64,000 nt of DNA from Streptomyces yatensis. GTDB taxonomy: Bacteria > Actinomycetota > Actinomycetes > Streptomycetales > Streptomycetaceae. Below are positions 16,081-25,247 of the stretch, piece after piece. The stretch is from contig NZ_CP072941.1 in the NCBI RefSeq assembly GCF_018069625.1, positions 2,976,001 through 3,040,000 on the forward strand, written 5' to 3'. Position 1 is the stretch's first letter. Each line of letters begins with the position of its first letter. The notes beneath the pieces are model-generated. The model saw nothing but the letters and a program-made list of their open reading frames with translations. It was not told the origin of the DNA and did not search any database. The translations under genes were made by a program, and so were the position numbers.

Positions 16081-17369
16081 GCGTTCTCCTCGAAGTCTCC
16101 GAAGGTCAGCCGGCCGACCCACTTGGTGTTGTGCACACCCGGGGCCCCGGGCACGATCACGCGCGCCGGATAGCCGTGGTCCGGCGACAGATCCGCGCCG
16201 TTGACCCGCAGGGCCAGCAGCGAGCGGGGGTCGCGGACCTGGACGTCGCTCAGCACGACGCGGCGGAAGGAGCCGTGCCGCTGCACCGACTCCACCAGGA
16301 CCCTCGGCGGCCGGTCGGTATGCCCCACCAGCGCGGCGAGGTCGGCCAGCCGCACCCCGTCCCACCGCTGGTCGGTGGTGGACCATCCCTCCACACAGGC
16401 GATGGGCAGCGCCGCGCCGTGGCGCGGCAGCCGCAGCAGCTGCTCCCGGGTGAGGACGGTCTCGCGGCCCGTCGCACCGCGCACCGTCAGCCGCCAGTCG
16501 GGCCCGATGTCGCGGGCGCGGAGGCCGACGGCCATGGCGGTCTTGTTGATCTGGAAGCCGTTGGGCCCCGACCCCGGGTTGCGGCCGTGCGGCGCGAGGA
16601 CGGCGGTCTCGCGCAGCGGGCCGCCGATGCTCTGACCGGCCGTCACCACCAGCAGCGCGAACGAGCCGGTGCCGACCATGGCGAGCGCGCCCCGCCGCGA
16701 CATGGTGGGCGCGGCCGGTTGCGGGCTGACCAGGCCGGTCTCGTCCGGCGGCTCCGGCTTGGTGTCGCGGGCGCGGGTGCGCAGCTCGGCCCGCAGGTCG
16801 CGGCTGCGCAGCGCCCGCACCATGGCCGGGAACCGCAGCGCCACATGGACCACGAGGGCGGCGATGAAGATCCACGCCCCGTAGAAGTGCAGCGGGTAGA
16901 AGGACCCGGGGAAGATGTAGTCCAGCTGGACGTTGAGCACCCCGGTCGCGAACTCGAACAGCCCGCCGCCGACCAGCGCCAGCAGCGAGAGCCGCTCCAG
17001 CCCGTGCCCCACCGACCGCACCGGCGGCCAGGTGAACAGCTTGGGGATGACCGACCACAGCTTGGCCAGCAGCACCGGGACGAGCACGATCCCGAGGGTG
17101 ACGTGCACGCCCTGGTTGACGCGGTAGAGCCAGGAGGGGTTGGTCGGCCAGGTGAAGAGATAGAAGCCGAGCAGCCCCTTGTCCGGGGTCTCGTCGTTGA
17201 CCGGGGACAGGTCGGGGTTGTAGGCGGCGTACGAGAGCAGTCCGGTCACGAAGAGCACGGGCAGGCCGAAGAGCAGGATCACGCCGAAGACGGACGTCAG
17301 CCAGGGGCCGCGCAGGGGACTGCGCCACAGCGCGCGGCGGTCACGGTGGGTACGGGGAGGGTGGCTCAT
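16077..17369 (-). CDS. Cytochrome b561-type membrane domain fused to molybdopterin-dependent oxidoreductase
   Basis: The 430-residue protein has an N-terminal membrane half with about four or five helices and conserved His residues (QGVHVTLGIVLVPVLLAK, YPLHFYGAWIFIAALVVHVALRF) like a diheme cytochrome b, then a twin-Arg-like segment (SRRGALAMVGTGSFALLVV) and a sulfite-oxidase-fold molybdopterin domain (ACVEGWSTTDQRWDGVRLADL, with Cys as likely Mo ligand, and DHGYPARVIVPG). The architecture matches YedY/MsrP-like electron-transfer modules in actinobacteria. Substrate unknown. TACCGT 6 nt before the ATG supports a leaderless start at 17369. It is cotranscribed with the small membrane protein downstream. 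Confidence 0.8.
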   Translation of the reverse strand: MSHPPRTHRDRRALWRSPLRGPWLTSVFGVILLFGLPVLFVTGLLSYAAYNPDLSPVNDETPDKGLLGFYLFTWPTNPSWLYRVNQGVHVTLGIVLVPVLLAKLWSVIPKLFTWPPVRSVGHGLERLSLLALVGGGLFEFATGVLNVQLDYIFPGSFYPLHFYGAWIFIAALVVHVALRFPAMVRALRSRDLRAELRTRARDTKPEPPDETGLVSPQPAAPTMSRRGALAMVGTGSFALLVVTAGQSIGGPLRETAVLAPHGRNPGSGPNGFQINKTAMAVGLRARDIGPDWRLTVRGATGRETVLTREQLLRLPRHGAALPIACVEGWSTTDQRWDGVRLADLAALVGHTDRPPRVLVESVQRHGSFRRVVLSDVQVRDPRSLLALRVNGADLSPDHGYPARVIVPGAPGVHNTKWVGRLTFGDFEENA

Positions 17370-17375
17370 GGCATG

Positions 17376-17381
17376 ACGGTA
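17376..17381 (-). promoter_or_regulatory. Leaderless -10 (TACCGT)
   Basis: TACCGT is 6 nt before the ATG at 17369 of the oxidoreductase operon. Confidence 0.4.
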
Positions 17382-17510
17382 GGGCGGCCGCGCCGCGTTC
17401 CGGGGCCTTGAGCCCATGACGAAACGGTGACGTCAGCCGCCCCGGCCGCGAGGATCTGACGGTCCGGTGACATCGCGCGGCGCGGCGGACCGGAGGCGGG
17501 CTTCACGACG

Positions 17511-17516
17511 TAGCGT
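17511..17516 (+). promoter_or_regulatory. Leaderless -10 (TAGCGT)
   Basis: TAGCGT is 6 nt before the GTG at 17523. Confidence 0.45.
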
Positions 17517-17522
17517 GACGTC

Positions 17523-18920
17523 GTGAAACTCCCTCTCCCCAGCGGCATCGACACCCGGGCCGTCGAGAACGAGAAGCGGACCGGCCGCCGCCGGGACGTG
17601 CTCGCCGCCGCTGCCGCCGCCCTGCTCTTCGCCGTCGCCGCCGTCGTCGGCACCCTGATCCAGCGGGCCGATCACTCGCTGTACGTCGACTGGGCGCCGC
17701 TGTACGCCGACTGGCTGCCCCATGTGGGCCCCGGTACGCCCGCCGCCCTGGCCGTCGCCGCGGCGGTCGTCGTCCACGGCCCCCGGCTCGCGGTGCGGCT
17801 GCCGTGGCGCGGGCTGCTGGGGGCCGTCTGGGCGGCGTCCATGACCTGGATCTGGTCACTGGCCCTGGTCGACGGATGGCAGCGGGGGGTGGCGGGGCGG
17901 CTGACCGCGCGCCACGAATATCTGCGCGGCGTGGACCGGTTCCACGACATCGGCGCGGCCCTGCGCGGCTTCACCGGCCACATTCTGCTCACCCAGCCCG
18001 ACCACTGGCCCGCCCATATCGCGGGCCATCCGCCGGGCGCCGTGCTCACCTTCGTGGGCCTGGACCGGCTGGGCCTGGGCGGCGGCGCCTGGGCGGGGGC
18101 CTTCTGCATCACGGTGGGCGGCTCGGCGGCGGTGGCGATCCTGGTCACGCTGCGCGCCCTGGGGCAGGAGCGGGCCGCGCGCACCGCCGCCCCGTTCCTG
18201 GCCCTGGCGCCCGGGGCGGTCTGGGTGGGCGCCTCGGCCGACGGCTATTTCGCGGCCGTCGCGGCCTGGGGGCTCGCGCTGCTGGCGCTCGCGGCGACGC
18301 GTACGGTCCGGGCGCCCGGGGCGGTCGCGTTCGGCTCCGGGCTGCTGCTGGGGCTGACGGCCTATCTCTCGTACGGGCTGACGCTGCTGGCGCTGCCCGC
18401 CGTCGCCGTGCTCCTGCTCGCCCGTACCGCGCGGCCGCTGCCCTTCGCGCTGATGGGGGCGGCGGTGGTGGCCGGGGCGTTCACGCTGACCGGCTTCCAG
18501 TGGTGGGAGGGGTACTCGCTGCTGGTCGAGCGCTACTACCAGGGCGTGGCCTCGGACCGTCCGTACGTGTACTGGGTCTGGGCCAATCTGGCCGTCGCGA
18601 CGGTGGTCGCCGGTCCGGCCGGTGTCGCGGGCGTGCGGCGCATGCTGTCGGCGGTGCCGGACACCGTAAGGCGGCTGCGGCCGGGCGGTCCGGGCGCCCC
18701 GGACGGGCTCGTGGTGCTGACCTTCGCCGTGCTGCTGGCGCTCGCCGTGGCCGATCTGTCCGGGATGAGCAAGGCCGAGACGGAGCGGATCTGGCTTCCC
18801 TTCCTGGTCTGGCTGCTGCCCACCGCGGCGCTGCTGCCCGCTGTTGATCGCCGCCGCTGGCTTGTGGCCCAGGCGTGTCTCGGACTGCTCGTCAACCACC
18901 TGCTTTTGACCGGTTGGTGA
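17523..18920 (+). CDS. Polytopic integral membrane protein, GT-C-like
   Basis: This 465-residue protein has about 11-12 membrane helices and an acidic/His-rich outer segment (LTARHEYLRGVDRFHDIG, TQPDHWPAHIAGHPPG), an arrangement reminiscent of GT-C glycosyltransferases, where an Asp or His in the first big loop is catalytic. No family is assigned with certainty. The start GTG follows a leaderless -10 by 6 nt. It is divergent from the cytochrome b/molybdopterin gene, 154 bp away, and stands alone before the deacetylase-like gene. A surface-glycan role alongside the cluster at 11.4-15.6 kb is plausible but only inferred. Confidence 0.65.
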   Translation: MKLPLPSGIDTRAVENEKRTGRRRDVLAAAAAALLFAVAAVVGTLIQRADHSLYVDWAPLYADWLPHVGPGTPAALAVAAAVVVHGPRLAVRLPWRGLLGAVWAASMTWIWSLALVDGWQRGVAGRLTARHEYLRGVDRFHDIGAALRGFTGHILLTQPDHWPAHIAGHPPGAVLTFVGLDRLGLGGGAWAGAFCITVGGSAAVAILVTLRALGQERAARTAAPFLALAPGAVWVGASADGYFAAVAAWGLALLALAATRTVRAPGAVAFGSGLLLGLTAYLSYGLTLLALPAVAVLLLARTARPLPFALMGAAVVAGAFTLTGFQWWEGYSLLVERYYQGVASDRPYVYWVWANLAVATVVAGPAGVAGVRRMLSAVPDTVRRLRPGGPGAPDGLVVLTFAVLLALAVADLSGMSKAETERIWLPFLVWLLPTAALLPAVDRRRWLVAQACLGLLVNHLLLTGW

Positions 18921-19002
18921 GGAGACCGATGTGAAGGGCACGTGATACTTCTGTGATACTGAGGGGGACGTACATCTGTACTGTTGCCAGGGGGCGGGAC
19001 CC

Positions 19003-20319
19003 GTGAAGGCGCTGAAGATCGTGAAAGCGTTGAAGGCTTTAAACGCGAAGAACGCCTATGGCGTGGCCGCGCCCATAGGCGCGCTCACGGCCGTGGCCGT
19101 CGTGGTGGCGCTGCTGATAGCCCTCACCTCGCCGGGGGACTCGGGCGGCGCACAGGGCGGGGATCTCCCCGCCGCCGCGGCCTCTCCCAAGTCGGACCGG
19201 GTCCCCAGGGAGCCCAAGAAGAAGGACAAGTACGCCCACTGGGACGGCAAGGTCAAGGTGCTCGGGGACGGCTCCACGTCCTACACCGGACCGCAGCCGC
19301 ATCAGCTCAAGCCCGAGAAGCTCAAACCGGGTGAGAAGCCCCCGCAGTTCGTGGTCTTCTCCTGGGACGGCGCGCTGGAGAACGACGACCACCTCTTCTC
19401 CCGCTTCCGCCAGGTGGCCAAGGAGAGCGACGCCACGATGACGTTCTTCCTGAGCGGCATGTATCTGCTGCCCAAGGCGAAGAGCGACCTCTATCACCCG
19501 CCCCAGCACAAGCCGGGCTCGGCCGCCATATCCTTCCCGACCGACGAGCACATCAGGGAGACCCTGGAGCAGCTGAGCGGGGCCTGGCAGGACGGCAATG
19601 AGATCGGCTCGCACTTCAACGGCCACTTCTGCGGCGCCAAGGGCGGACAGGACTGGTCCCCCCAGGAGTGGAAGAGCGAAACGGAGCAGGCCTACTCCTT
19701 TGTGAAGCACTGGAAGACCAACACCGGCTTCACCGACATCAAGCCGCTGCCGTTCGACTACGACGTGGAGCTGGTGGGCGGGCGCGCGCCGTGCCTGGAG
19801 GGCCAGAAGACGCTGATTCCGGCCATCAAGTCCCTCGGCTGGCGCTATGACGCGAGCTCCCCGGGCGACTTCCAGATATGGCCGTCCAAGATCGACGGGA
19901 TCTGGAACTTCCCGCTGCAGCTGGTGCCGTACCCGGAGAGCGAGAAGCAGGTCCTCTCGATGGACTTCAACTTCCTCTTCAACCAGTCCGGTGACAGCAC
20001 CGAGGGCGATCCGGCCAAGTACACGGAGTGGGAGCGGCTGACCCGCGAGGGCTATCTGAACGGCTTCGAGCGGGCCTACAACGGCAGCCGGGCGCCGCTG
20101 TTCATCGGCAACCACTTCGAGACCTGGAACGGCGGCATCTATATGCAGGCCATCGAGGACGTGATGCGGAGCGTCTGCCGCCGCGACGGGGTGCGGTGCG
20201 TGTCGTTCAAGCAGCTCGCCGACTGGCTGGACGCCCAGGACCCGAAGGTCCTGGCGAAGCTGCGGATGCTGGACCCGGCGGAATCGCCGGACTGGTCCAC
20301 GTACACCAAGACCAAGTAG
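19003..20319 (+). CDS. Membrane-anchored NodB-fold (polysaccharide deacetylase-like) protein
   Basis: The 438-residue protein has a basic N-terminus and one membrane anchor (residues 23-43) with the rest outside. It has a Lys/Pro-rich stalk, then a NodB-like barrel: FVVFSWDGA, MTFFLSGMYLL, EIGSHFNGH, LGWRYDAS and FIGNHFETWNGG. Compared with the canonical TFDDG motif, the first Asp is Trp here (SWDG), while the metal-binding Asp and the HxxxH pair remain, so catalysis may differ or be lost. A GGGGGCGGG stretch precedes the GTG start. It sits between a membrane protein and a penicillin-binding protein gene, which fits cell-wall or surface-polymer remodelling. Confidence 0.7.
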   Translation: MKALKIVKALKALNAKNAYGVAAPIGALTAVAVVVALLIALTSPGDSGGAQGGDLPAAAASPKSDRVPREPKKKDKYAHWDGKVKVLGDGSTSYTGPQPHQLKPEKLKPGEKPPQFVVFSWDGALENDDHLFSRFRQVAKESDATMTFFLSGMYLLPKAKSDLYHPPQHKPGSAAISFPTDEHIRETLEQLSGAWQDGNEIGSHFNGHFCGAKGGQDWSPQEWKSETEQAYSFVKHWKTNTGFTDIKPLPFDYDVELVGGRAPCLEGQKTLIPAIKSLGWRYDASSPGDFQIWPSKIDGIWNFPLQLVPYPESEKQVLSMDFNFLFNQSGDSTEGDPAKYTEWERLTREGYLNGFERAYNGSRAPLFIGNHFETWNGGIYMQAIEDVMRSVCRRDGVRCVSFKQLADWLDAQDPKVLAKLRMLDPAESPDWSTYTKTK

Positions 20320-20355
20320 CCGGGACGGCAGTCCTGTTGCCGGGCTTCCCCCGGA

Positions 20356-20430
20356 GCGTGTTCCACCGGGGCCTGTTCCGTCGGGACCTGTTCCGTCGGG
20401 GCGTGTTCCGCCGGGGCCTATTCCGCCGCC
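20356..20430. repeat. 15-bp tandem repeat, five copies, entering a coding 3' end
   Basis: Five units of the type GCCTGTTCCGTCGGG lie head to tail between the convergent deacetylase-like and PBP genes. The last unit includes the PBP stop codon and its final codons. Confidence 0.9.
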
Positions 20431-22472
20431 CGGTCCGTCATATAGCTCTTCCAGATGTCCAGCGGGTAGCTGTCGCCCGAGGTGTCCGTGGTCTCCCCGC
20501 CCATCCCCTTGAGCGGCATCAGCTCCTGCGACTTGGGGTCCACCCGGGACAGCGAGACCGCCGTCGACAGCTTCTTGGTGTAGCCGACGAACCAGGCGGA
20601 GTTGCCGTCCTGCGCCGTGCCCGCCTTACCGGCCACGTCACCACCGGCCGCCGCGGCCCCGCGCGCCGCGCCCTCCGGGCTCTGGACGGCACCGCGCAGC
20701 GCCTCGTCCACCTCCGCCGCGACCGCCGGGCTGAAGGCCCGCCTGGCGCTGTCCTTGCGCAGCTCGAGCCGCTGCCCGCCGTGGGTGAGCCCGCTCACCG
20801 AGTACGGCGCGTAGTGGGTGCCCTCGGCGGCGAACGTGCCGTAGGCGCTGGCCATACGGATCGAGCTGGGCGTCGCGGTGCCGAGCGAGAACGCGGGCAC
20901 CCGCGCGCCGAAGCTGCTGGGCAGCATCCCCGCGTCGATGGACGCCTGCCGGACCCGGTCCAGGCCGACGTCCATGCCCAGCTGGATCATCGGGGTGTTG
21001 ATGGACCGCACGATCGCCTGGCGCAGGGAGACCTGCCCATAGGAGGTGTCACCGTCGTTGCTGGCCCGCACGATCTTGCCGCTGCGGTCCCAGTACGGCC
21101 CCTCGGGCGTATGCACCGCGATCTTGTTGTCGCCGTCGTAGAGCGTCGAGGGGGTCACGGGCGTCCGCTCCCCGTTGCGCTTCAGCAGAACGCCGTCGCG
21201 CAGCGCGGCCGCGTAGACGAAGGGGGTGAAGGAGGTGCCGGCCGGGACGTTGGAGGCGTTCGCGTCGTTGAATCCCTGCTCGAGATAGCCGGGGCCGCCG
21301 TACAGCGCGCGTATCGCGCCGCCGGGGGCCACCGAGGCGGCGCCGATCCGCACATGGCGGTCCTCGGGGCGATGCTCGGGATCGAGGGTGTCCCGGGTCT
21401 TCTTCACCGCCTTGGCCAGAGCCTGGACCTTCGGCTTCTCGAAGGTGGTGTGAATCTGATAGCCGCCCAGGTCGAAATCGGCGTCGGATATCTCGGTATG
21501 GGAGCTCACATACGCCTTGGCCGTCTCCACCAGATAGCCGACCTGGCCGGTGAGCCCGGCCGACTTGGGCGGCGCCTTGGGCTCGGGGAACGACGTATAG
21601 CGGGCCCGCTCGGACCGGGAGAGCTTTCCGATGTCGACCATCCGGTCCAGCACCCACTTCCAGCGGTCGACGGCCCGCTTGTGGTTCTTGGCGCTGAGCG
21701 TCGGATCGAATGTCCCGGCGCCCTTGAGCAGCGAGGCGAGCAACGCGCCCTCGCTCGCGTTGAGTTCCGAGACGTCCTTGCCGTAGTACGCGTACGCCGC
21801 CCGCTGAATGCCGTAACTGCCGCGCCCGAACCAGCTGGTGTTCAGATAGCGCTGCAGGATCTCCCGCTTGCTCATCCGGTCGTCCAGCTTGATGGCCATG
21901 AACATCTCGGTGAGCTTGCGGGAAAATGTCTGGCGCTGATTCAGATAGGCATTCTTCACATACTGCTGGGTGATCGTGGAGCCGCCCTGGGTCTCACCGC
22001 CCGTCACCATCCGCGTCACGGCGCGCATCAGACCGCTCGGGGACACTCCGCTGTCGGAGTAGAAACTGGCGTTCTCGGCAGCGAGCACCGCCCACTGGAC
22101 ATCCTGCGGCACCTTGTCCAGCGGCACCTCCTGCCGGTTGACCGGACCGGTGCGGGCCATCTCGCTGCCGTCCGCCCAGTAGTAGACGTTGTCCTGCTGG
22201 GTGGCGAAGTCGTTCAGGTTCTTGGGTATGTCGGTCTGCAGATACAGATAGCTCAGCAGACCGGTCAGACTGCCGAGGCAGAAGAGGAACAGGAGGGTGA
22301 TCTGACGCCACGACGGCAGCCAGCGCCCCACACCACGCCGGCCCGCCCGGGGGTAGTCCAGCCGGACCCGCGCGGCCGCCCAGCGGCGCAGCCGCATCCC
22401 CCGGCTCCCCGAGGACGGCTTTCGGCGGTGCTTGCGGTGCTTCCCCATGGCGTTGTCGCTGCTGCCCAGCAC
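20418..22472 (-). CDS. Class A penicillin-binding protein with degenerate transpeptidase motifs
   Basis: The 684-residue protein has a basic cytosolic leader, one membrane anchor (about 58-78), a family 51 glycosyltransferase domain (catalytic Glu133 in ENASFY, QGGSTITQQ, KREILQRYLNTSWFG) and a transpeptidase-type domain. The transpeptidase motifs are altered: the SxxK tetrad position reads TSFT in PAGTSFTPF (21225-21236), SxN is kept (RSINTPM) and KTG is KAG (GKAGTAQD). Peptidoglycan polymerisation is therefore likely, but cross-linking is doubtful. GTG at 22472 has GGGGG at good spacing; ATG at 22448 (MGKHRKHRRK) is the alternative. Single gene with its own promoter, convergent with the deacetylase-like gene. 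Confidence 0.85.
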   Translation of the reverse strand: MLGSSDNAMGKHRKHRRKPSSGSRGMRLRRWAAARVRLDYPRAGRRGVGRWLPSWRQITLLFLFCLGSLTGLLSYLYLQTDIPKNLNDFATQQDNVYYWADGSEMARTGPVNRQEVPLDKVPQDVQWAVLAAENASFYSDSGVSPSGLMRAVTRMVTGGETQGGSTITQQYVKNAYLNQRQTFSRKLTEMFMAIKLDDRMSKREILQRYLNTSWFGRGSYGIQRAAYAYYGKDVSELNASEGALLASLLKGAGTFDPTLSAKNHKRAVDRWKWVLDRMVDIGKLSRSERARYTSFPEPKAPPKSAGLTGQVGYLVETAKAYVSSHTEISDADFDLGGYQIHTTFEKPKVQALAKAVKKTRDTLDPEHRPEDRHVRIGAASVAPGGAIRALYGGPGYLEQGFNDANASNVPAGTSFTPFVYAAALRDGVLLKRNGERTPVTPSTLYDGDNKIAVHTPEGPYWDRSGKIVRASNDGDTSYGQVSLRQAIVRSINTPMIQLGMDVGLDRVRQASIDAGMLPSSFGARVPAFSLGTATPSSIRMASAYGTFAAEGTHYAPYSVSGLTHGGQRLELRKDSARRAFSPAVAAEVDEALRGAVQSPEGAARGAAAAGGDVAGKAGTAQDGNSAWFVGYTKKLSTAVSLSRVDPKSQELMPLKGMGGETTDTSGDSYPLDIWKSYMTDRAAE

Positions 22473-22822
22473 GTGTTTTCCCCCACGCTCGCTCCGCGCG
22501 CGGGCGCGGCACAAAGGTGTGATCTTCCATCCCCCCGGACCAGACGATCCTATTTTCCCCTCTGAACGTCTGTCGCCACAGGGCCCCAATTTTTTGTAAC
22601 AGTGACCATATTCAGCGACACCACCCACCCGGTGACCTTTCGCACCGCCCGGACCACCCCCGCCGACGGCCCCGCGTACGCCCCTCCGGCGCGATGCCGC
22701 GAAGCTCAAATGAAGCTCTGAACCACGGGCCCAGGGGATTCGTCCTCCTTCTACGGGGTCATCACCCCGGCACGCGAGAACAACACCGCGGGGGACGCGG
22801 TACGCAACGAGGAGGGGGAGCC
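22473..22822. other. 350-bp divergent intergenic region (PBP / DUF692)
   Basis: The region holds the PBP promoter (see 22547-22576), a short T-run and AT-richer patch (22590-22612), and the Shine-Dalgarno GGAGGGGGAG just before the DUF692 start. No gene or RNA was recognised. Confidence 0.5.
22547..22576 (-). promoter_or_regulatory. Putative PBP promoter
   Basis: On the minus strand a TAGGAT -10 (22547-22552) and a GCGACA -35 (22571-22576) are 18 nt apart, leaving a leader of about 65 nt before GTG 22472. Confidence 0.45.
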
Positions 22823-24130
22823 ATGGTGCGCCTCGGTACCGGAATCGGCTGGCGACCGGAGATCGCCGACGACATCGAGCGACTGCCCGGCATCGACTGG
22901 GTCGAGGTGGTGGCGGAGAACATCTGCCCCGACCATGTGCCGGACGCGCTCCAGCGGCTGCGCGAGCGCGGGACCACGGTGGTCCCGCACGGGGTGTCGC
23001 TCGGCCTCGGCGGAGCCGAGCGGCCCGACCCCGGCCGCCTCGAGGCGCTGGCCGAACGGGCCGAGGCGCTGGGCTCGCCGCTGGTCACCGAGCACATCGC
23101 GTTCGTCAGGGCCGGGGGCCCGCTGACCGCGTCACCGGCCATCGAGGCCGGGCATCTGCTGCCGGTGCCGCGGACCCGTGACGCGCTGGACGTGCTGTGC
23201 GAGAACGTGCGCATCGCACAGGACGCGCTGCCGGTGCCGCTCGCGGTGGAGAACATCGCGGCGCTGATCTCCTGGCCCGGCGAGGAGATGACCGAGGGCC
23301 AGTTCCTGGCCGAGCTCGTGGAGCGCACGGGGGTGCGGCTGCTCATCGACGTGGCCAATCTGCACACCAACCACGTCAACCGGGGCGAGGACCCGGCCAA
23401 GGCGCTGGACGAGCTGCCCACGTCGGCGATCGCCTACGTCCATGTGGCGGGCGGGGTGGAGAAGGACGGGGTGTGGCACGACAGCCACGCCCATCCGGTG
23501 ACCCAGCCGGTGCTCGACGTCCTCGCCGAACTGTGCGCCCGTACGGCACCGCCCGGCGTACTGCTGGAGCGCGACGAGGACTTCCCGGCGGCCGGGGAGC
23601 TGGCGGGCGAGCTGGACGCGATCCGCGGGGTGATGGCGGCGGGGGTTGCGGGGGCGGCCGGCGTTCCGGTGAGGGCCTCCGCCGCGCCCGAGGCCCCCGT
23701 CCCGGACGCCGTCCGGGAGCGGCTGGCGCTCGCTCAGACCTCGCTGCTGTCCGCGCTGGTCGGGGGCACCCCGCCGCCCGAGGGCTTCGACCGGCGGCGG
23801 CTGCGGGTGCAGAGCGCGGCGCTGACGGCCAAGCGGGCGTCCGTGGTAGCCAAGGTGGCCCCGGAGCTGCCGGAGATCCTGGGCACCGGCTACCGCCCGG
23901 CGTTCGCGCGGTACGCCGACGGCCGCCCGATGACCGGCGGCTACCGCCGCGACGCGCTGGCGTTCGCCGAGCATCTGCTGGCGGACGGAGGGCCAGAGGA
24001 CCAGGCGGCCCGGCGCCGCCTGACGCTCTGGTGGCAGGAACGGTCCGGGCCCGCGCCCCTGGCGTCCCATCCGGCGGCGCGGCTGGCCCGCCGGGTCCGG
24101 CTCGCGCTGAGCGGGCGGCGAGCGGCATGA
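22823..24130 (+). CDS. DUF692 (MNIO) multinuclear iron enzyme with partner-like C-terminal domain
   Basis: Residues 1-275 of this 435-residue protein form a DUF692 TIM barrel with the metal-ligand pattern of multinuclear iron oxidases: His56 ([10 protein letters not shown]), Glu90-His91 (TEHIAF), Glu143-Asn144 (AVENIA), Asp176 with His181/His184 ([11 protein letters not shown]), His207, Asp220 and His222 (HDSHAHP), and Glu249/Asp251. MNIO enzymes such as MbnB and TglH oxidatively modify Cys residues of ribosomal peptides. Residues about 295-435 form an extra helical domain ([33 protein letters not shown]) that resembles the HvfC/BufC (DUF2063) partner proteins; that match is an inference. A strong Shine-Dalgarno precedes ATG 22823. 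It is coupled by ATGA to the TIGR04222 gene, its likely substrate or partner. Confidence 0.85.
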   Translation: MVRLGTGIGWRPEIADDIERLPGIDWVEVVAENICPDHVPDALQRLRERGTTVVPHGVSLGLGGAERPDPGRLEALAERAEALGSPLVTEHIAFVRAGGPLTASPAIEAGHLLPVPRTRDALDVLCENVRIAQDALPVPLAVENIAALISWPGEEMTEGQFLAELVERTGVRLLIDVANLHTNHVNRGEDPAKALDELPTSAIAYVHVAGGVEKDGVWHDSHAHPVTQPVLDVLAELCARTAPPGVLLERDEDFPAAGELAGELDAIRGVMAAGVAGAAGVPVRASAAPEAPVPDAVRERLALAQTSLLSALVGGTPPPEGFDRRRLRVQSAALTAKRASVVAKVAPELPEILGTGYRPAFARYADGRPMTGGYRRDALAFAEHLLADGGPEDQAARRRLTLWWQERSGPAPLASHPAARLARRVRLALSGRRAA

Positions 24131-25109
24131 GCGCGGCGGTGATCCTGGTCTACGCGGCCGTCGCCCTGTCGTCGGCGGTGCTCATCACCGGCACGGTCCG
24201 GGCCCGGCGCGGGGGGCCGTGGGGCCGGTGGACGGCCGGGCGTATGACCTGCTGGAGGCCGCGTTCCTGGCGGGCGGGCCGGGCCGGATGGCGGACACCG
24301 TGATCAGCGCGATGTACGCGGACGGGCGGCTGGCGATCGGCGACCCCGGAGTGGTCTCGGTGCGGCAGCCGATCGCGCGCGGCCCGGTCGAGGAGGACCT
24401 GCTGCGGCTGTGTGCCATCGCCCCGCACGGCGGCCTGAAGTGGCTGCGCCGGGAGCTGATGCGCAGTCCGGCGGTGCAGGCGATCGGCGACCGGCTGGCG
24501 GGGCGCGGGCTGATGGTGCGGCCGGGCGCCCTCCGGGGCTGGCGGCGCGCGGCACGGACGCAGAACACACTCTGCGCGGTGGGCATCTTCCTGGGCATCA
24601 TGATGAGCGTCGGCTCCACGACCGACGGCGGAGTTCCGCTGATCTTCGCGATCGCCCCCGCGCTCTTCACCGGCTTCCTCATCGGCGGAATCTGCGCGGG
24701 TGCGGCCAAAGGGCGGCTGACCGCCGCCGGGAAGCGGGCGCTGGCGGCGTACCGAAGGGAGTCGGGGGTCGGCGAACGGCGGCACGCCCTGTCCGTCGGC
24801 CATCCGGCGACGGTCCCCGTCACGGTGGTCGTCGCGCTGACCGGGGCGGCCGCCCTGACGGACGATCCGCTGCTGCGGAAGCAACTGCTGGACGCGCAGA
24901 AGGTGCCGGCCGGTTCGGGGTCGTCGACCGACTCGGGGTCGTCGGGCACCTCGGACTCCGGCGGTGGATCGTGGTGCGGAGGGGGCGGCTCCGGCTGCGG
25001 AGGCTCCTCGTGCGGCGGCTCGTCCTGCGGCGGGGGCGGGGGGTCGTCGTGCGGCGGCTCGTCGGGGTCGAGCTGCGGCGGGGGCGGAGGATGCGGCGGG
25101 GGCGGCTGA
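24127..25109 (+). CDS. TIGR04222 membrane protein with Gly/Ser/Cys-rich tail, apparently frameshifted
   Basis: An ATG overlapping the DUF692 stop (ATGA) opens a membrane helix ([19 protein letters not shown]), but that frame fails within about 30 codons. The body continues in another frame from about 24219 ([20 protein letters not shown], a TIGR04222 hallmark). The paralogue at 25248 has the same helix joined directly to the same motif, so a one-base deletion in or near the G6 run at 24211-24216, or a sequencing error, is likely. Taken from 24219 alone it is 296 residues. It has one or two central helices ([25 protein letters not shown]). The tail of about 50 residues is nearly all Gly and Ser with seven Cys, each in a GGSSC-like context. 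It is the probable substrate of the upstream enzyme. Confidence 0.7.
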
Positions 25110-25247
25110 GCCGCCTTACGACGGGCCGGTTGCCCCCGGGAACACCGGAAGGTCCGGGAGGTCGGCGCGCGAGCCGCAGCCCCGGGCGAGTCGTTCATAT
25201 CGTGAAAACAATGGCGCAAGGGCGGTCGGGTCCAGTAGAACTCGGCC

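Noticed and set aside
20028..22565. 845-codon plus-strand frame opposite the PBP gene
   Set aside because: Antisense to a protein with full PBP domain order; no ribosome binding site and no family signature.
24127..24240. Claim of programmed -1 frameshifting in the TIGR04222 gene
   Set aside because: A G run is present but no stimulator structure or known precedent was recognised; a one-base deletion or sequencing error is simpler, so it is reported only as an open question.
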